Below, in pieces: positions 61,288 to 64,000 of a DNA stretch of 64,000 nucleotides; the stretch's first letter is position 1, and every line of letters starts with the position of its first letter. Position numbers and translations under genes: made by a program. Under the pieces are notes generated by a model. That model worked only from the letters and a program-made list of their open reading frames with translations, did not search any database and was not told the origin of the DNA. Source of the stretch: G963663315 sp963668255 (lineage in GTDB: Bacteria > Pseudomonadota > Gammaproteobacteria > Arenicellales > Poriferihabitantaceae); NCBI GenBank assembly GCA_965116595.1, contig OZ220708.1, positions 2,356,001-2,420,000 on the forward strand, written 5' to 3'.

Positions 61288-62946
61288 TCATTGCCTTTTC
61301 AAGTGGCGGGGTTCTCCCGGAATATTGATCAGGGAGGGGGAGTAATCATCAGGAGCGTGGTAGCCTAAAAGATTGAATACGGTCGCTGCAACATTCGCAA
61401 GTCCGCCTTCCAATTGTGAATCGAGTACATAGCGGCCGTCGTCCGTACTGTCGAATATGACAAAAGGCACAGGGTTGAGTGAGTGGGAGGTTCGCTCCGT
61501 GCGTTTACCCTCTATCTCAACAAACATCTCGTCGGCATTGCCATGATCTGCCGTAAAGATCAGAACGCCATTGTTTTCCTGTACACACTTGATTAATTGT
61601 CCGAGACACTGGTCCACGCATTCAAGGGCCTTGACGGTGGCAGGAATATTGCCGGTATGTCCAACCATGTCACCGTTGGCGAAATTGATTCTTCCGAATC
61701 GAAACTGACCACTGTTCAGAAGGTCAATAGTGGCGCTGGTGATTTCCCTGGCTTTCATTTCAGGATATTCACTGAAGTCGCAATTGTCGGATGGAACTTC
61801 AACATAAGTCTCAATAGATTCATCTATGTACCCGGATTTATTACCATTCCAGAAGTAGGTGACATGTCCGAATTTCTGGGTTTCACTGACCGCAAATGTT
61901 TTCAATTTTTCTGCGCACAGGTACTCAACCATGGTTCGGTCGATCGTTGGCGGATTGACCAGATAGTTTTTCGGGATATTCATGTCACCGTCATACTGCA
62001 ACATTCCACAAAAATAAATTTCCGGCAGCGAGCCGCGATCAAAACCTGTGAATGTCTGATCCTCAAGTGCCCGGGAAATCTCGATCGCACGGTCACCACG
62101 AAAATTGAACAATACAACTCCGTCACCGTCCTGGATTTTTCCGATTGGACCCTGATCGTCAATCACGACAAACGGCGCGAGATACTGATCCGATAATGTG
62201 CTGTCGGTATCGTATTGCCTGCTGATTTCGGTCATTACATCGGTAACCTGGTGGCCAAACCCGGCAACATCTCCGATTACATGTGTCTTGTACCCCCGCT
62301 CCACCATGCCCCAGTCTGCTTCGTACCTGTCCATGGTAATGCTCATCCGGCCTCCGCCGCTGGCAATACGATAATCAAGATTATCAGTCTTGTTGAACCG
62401 GTCGAGCTTCTCCTGCAAAACTTTGACATGAATCAATGCTGACCTCGGCGCCACATCCCGACCATCCAGGAGAATGTGAACACGCACGGAATTAATCGCG
62501 TATTGCCTGCACTTGTCGAGAAAACTGAACAGATGTTCAAGGTGGGAATGGACGTTTCCATCTGAAAGCAATCCGAGAAAGTGCACGGTGTGACCGCTTG
62601 AACCGCGTTTTTCGATCTGCTGCCAGGCTTCGCTTCTGAAAATCCTGCCGCTTTCAAATGCATCATTGACCAGTTTGGCGCCCTGATCAAAGATGCGGCC
62701 ACCGCCAAGCGTATTGTGACCCACTTCGCTGTTTCCCATATCACTGTCCGAAGGCAGGCCAACATGCGTACCGTGGGCATGCAGCCGGGTACTCAAGGTC
62801 GAGGACAGTAATTCATCGATCACGGGGGTATGGGCCAACGACAAAGCGTTTGCGGGGCCGCTTTCGGCCAGTCCCACGCCATCCGCCACGACCAGAAGCA
62901 AAGGCCCCTGCCGTCCTTCAAAAGTGGTTAATTCGTTCAGTCGCAT
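61288..62946 (-). CDS. gpmI: 2,3-bisphosphoglycerate-independent phosphoglycerate mutase
   Basis: GpmI interconverts 3- and 2-phosphoglycerate in glycolysis using two manganese ions. The 552-residue protein has VADGVGLAESGPANALSLAHTPVIDEL, the phospho-Ser in DSDMGNSEVGHNTLGGGRIF, HFLGLLSDGNVHSHLEHLFSFL, and metal ligands in MVGHTGN and FTADHGNADEMF. It is slightly longer than the usual 510-515 residues, with extra sequence in the middle. It is convergent with yqeY. Confidence 0.93.
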   Translation of the reverse strand: MRLNELTTFEGRQGPLLLVVADGVGLAESGPANALSLAHTPVIDELLSSTLSTRLHAHGTHVGLPSDSDMGNSEVGHNTLGGGRIFDQGAKLVNDAFESGRIFRSEAWQQIEKRGSSGHTVHFLGLLSDGNVHSHLEHLFSFLDKCRQYAINSVRVHILLDGRDVAPRSALIHVKVLQEKLDRFNKTDNLDYRIASGGGRMSITMDRYEADWGMVERGYKTHVIGDVAGFGHQVTDVMTEISRQYDTDSTLSDQYLAPFVVIDDQGPIGKIQDGDGVVLFNFRGDRAIEISRALEDQTFTGFDRGSLPEIYFCGMLQYDGDMNIPKNYLVNPPTIDRTMVEYLCAEKLKTFAVSETQKFGHVTYFWNGNKSGYIDESIETYVEVPSDNCDFSEYPEMKAREITSATIDLLNSGQFRFGRINFANGDMVGHTGNIPATVKALECVDQCLGQLIKCVQENNGVLIFTADHGNADEMFVEIEGKRTERTSHSLNPVPFVIFDSTDDGRYVLDSQLEGGLANVAATVFNLLGYHAPDDYSPSLINIPGEPRHLKRQ

Positions 62947-62981
62947 ATTCGGATTCCAACAGTAAACTTATGAACGGAAGA

Positions 62982-63566
62982 TTACAATAACTGCACAATC
63001 AGCTTACTTAATGCCAGGGCGCGGTGGCTGATCCTGTTCTTCGTTTCCGCATCCAGTTCAGCTGAGGTGCAATTCATTTCAGGGATGCAGAAAACAGGGT
63101 CGTATCCGAATCCATTATATCCACAGGGGGATTCAGATATCCGACCCTGCCAGATGCCCTGACAGATAATCGGATCAGGGTCATCAGCTCTCATTACCAT
63201 CGCCACGGTACACTGGAAATGGGCATTGCGGTCTACAGCAGGCACATTCCTTAATTTTTCAAGCAGCTTGTTGATATTTTGTTGATCCGTAGCGTTTTCC
63301 CCGGCATAACGGGCAGAACGGATACCGGGTTCTCCATTCAGACAGTCGACACACAGCCCTGAATCATCAGCGATGGCGGGCAGGGCGCTTTGTTTGCTGG
63401 CGTGGCGCGCCTTGATCAGTGCATTGGCTTTGAAAGAATTTCCATTTTCGATTGCGTCGCCAATGCCAAATTCAGTCTGATTGACAATTTCGTGATCCGA
63501 ACATTCAAGCAATTTCTGAATCTCCCTGATTTTCCCTGGATTACTGCTGGCAAGGACAATTTTCAT
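62982..63566 (-). CDS. rdgB: Non-canonical purine NTP pyrophosphatase (RdgB/HAM1)
   Basis: RdgB hydrolyses ITP, dITP and XTP to monophosphates, preventing their incorporation into nucleic acids. The 194-residue protein has KIVLASSNPGKIREIQKLL, IADDSGLCVDCLNGEPGIRSARYAGENATD and CGYNGFGYDPVFCIPE; the C-terminal SHRALALSKL is the substrate-binding end. ATG 63566 (MKIVLASS) gives the family start, though the frame runs upstream to 63623. It is downstream of rph, the usual arrangement. Confidence 0.95.
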   Translation of the reverse strand: MKIVLASSNPGKIREIQKLLECSDHEIVNQTEFGIGDAIENGNSFKANALIKARHASKQSALPAIADDSGLCVDCLNGEPGIRSARYAGENATDQQNINKLLEKLRNVPAVDRNAHFQCTVAMVMRADDPDPIICQGIWQGRISESPCGYNGFGYDPVFCIPEMNCTSAELDAETKNRISHRALALSKLIVQLL

Positions 63567-63619
63567 GCCTCCGGACCCTGTTTCAGAAATTGAAAGAAAT
63601 AATTCGGCAATTCCTTCAT

Positions 63620-64000
63620 TCAAAATTTCCTGTCAAGACTTTCCCTTTGCTTGTCAAACAGCAAATTGCATCCCCGGGTCGCATGATCAAGCATCCTGTC
63701 CAGCATCTCTCTGGAAAATGGCGCTCCTTCCGCAGTGCCCTGGATTTCGATCAGGCCTCCCTGATCATCCATCACGACATTCATATCGGTCTCGGCGCTG
63801 CTATCCTCGGGGTAGTCGAGGTCAGTGACCACCATACCCTGACAGATTCCAACCGAAATCGAAGCGACAGCGCGATAAACCGGATTTTCCGTGAGTAAGT
63901 TCGAATCAATCATGCCGTTGATTGCGTCCATCAGTGCAACATATGCCCCTGTGATCGAAGCCGTACGGGTTCCACCATCCGCCTGCAGTACGTCACAATC
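63620..64000 (-). CDS. rph: Ribonuclease PH (5' partial)
   Basis: RNase PH is a phosphorolytic 3' exonuclease that trims tRNA ends. The C-terminal 126 residues are in the window; the frame stays open to 64000, where it reads DCDVLQADGGTRTASITGAY, a diagnostic RNase PH segment. SVGICQGMVVTDLDYPEDSSAETDMNVVMDDQGGLIEIQGTAEGAPF follows. The remaining roughly 110 N-terminal residues lie beyond the window. Confidence 0.95.
   Translation of the reverse strand, partial: DCDVLQADGGTRTASITGAYVALMDAINGMIDSNLLTENPVYRAVASISVGICQGMVVTDLDYPEDSSAETDMNVVMDDQGGLIEIQGTAEGAPFSREMLDRMLDHATRGCNLLFDKQRESLDRKF

Noticed and set aside
61597..62196. 199-codon plus-strand frame opposite gpmI
   Set aside because: Shadow of the well-conserved gpmI frame.
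1..64000. CRISPR array, prophage, integron or defence island
   Set aside because: No spaced direct repeats, phage structural genes, integrase or known defence genes were seen; apart from one IS the window is chromosomal metabolic and housekeeping DNA.

Overview
The window reads as chromosome of an uncultivated, heterotrophic, Gram-negative gammaproteobacterium. The rimP-nusA-infB-rbfA-truB, mreBCD-mrdAB-mltB-rlpA-dacA, gatCAB, rpsU-yqeY and rdgB-rph clusters, Mpl, RNase D, MltA and a NusA with two C-terminal acidic repeats all fit that class. Species cannot be named from sequence alone. The two outermost genes are cut by the window edges.

Layout. (1) 1-6.0 kb is visibly GC-richer and holds purine catabolism: xdhB (partial), xdhC, guaD, uraD, uraH and a BMP-family nucleoside-type binding protein, closed by a strong terminator. 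(2) 6.0-10.6 kb has lower GC: a PhyH-type dioxygenase, a divergent PanB-like protein, a non-pyrrolysine MttB-family methyltransferase and an exported agmatine-deiminase-like enzyme. (3) 10.6-19.3 kb is a minus-strand leucine/isovalerate degradation cluster (ivd, thiolase, liuB, liuD, liuE) followed by a HAD dehalogenase, a thioesterase and a DUF2889 protein. A perfect 16-bp palindrome of LiuR-operator type sits upstream of ivd. (4) 19.4-23.6 kb: thioesterase, tRNA-Ser, ferredoxin, acetoacetyl-CoA synthetase and a second thiolase, so acetoacetate released by the lyase can be activated and cleaved. (5) 23.6-30.8 kb: S49 peptidase, then a STAS protein, a periplasmic binding protein, a sensor kinase whose start overlaps it, an ammonium transporter and a DUF599 membrane protein. 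(6) 30.9-39.3 kb: a probable attenuated leader, the rimP-truB translation operon, tRNA-Asn and uvrB. (7) 39.3-42.3 kb: a YceF-type Maf protein, an EamA transporter whose 5' end abuts an intact IS256-family element, and tRNA-Arg. (8) 42.3-64 kb: gatCAB, cell elongation and peptidoglycan genes, methylmalonate-semialdehyde dehydrogenase, dsbA, mpl, rnd, mltA, rpsU, yqeY, gpmI, rdgB and rph (partial).

Three conserved genes (guaD, the PhyH gene, liuB) are split by single frame changes within 14 kb, one of them in a T8 run, and a G20 tract lies at 22.3 kb. Base-calling or assembly indels are the simplest explanation, but real decay is not excluded. The least ordinary biology is the STAS/binding-protein/kinase unit, which resembles TorT-TorS in architecture, and the MttB/PanB-like unit, which has no corrinoid protein and has lost the usual PanB metal ligands.
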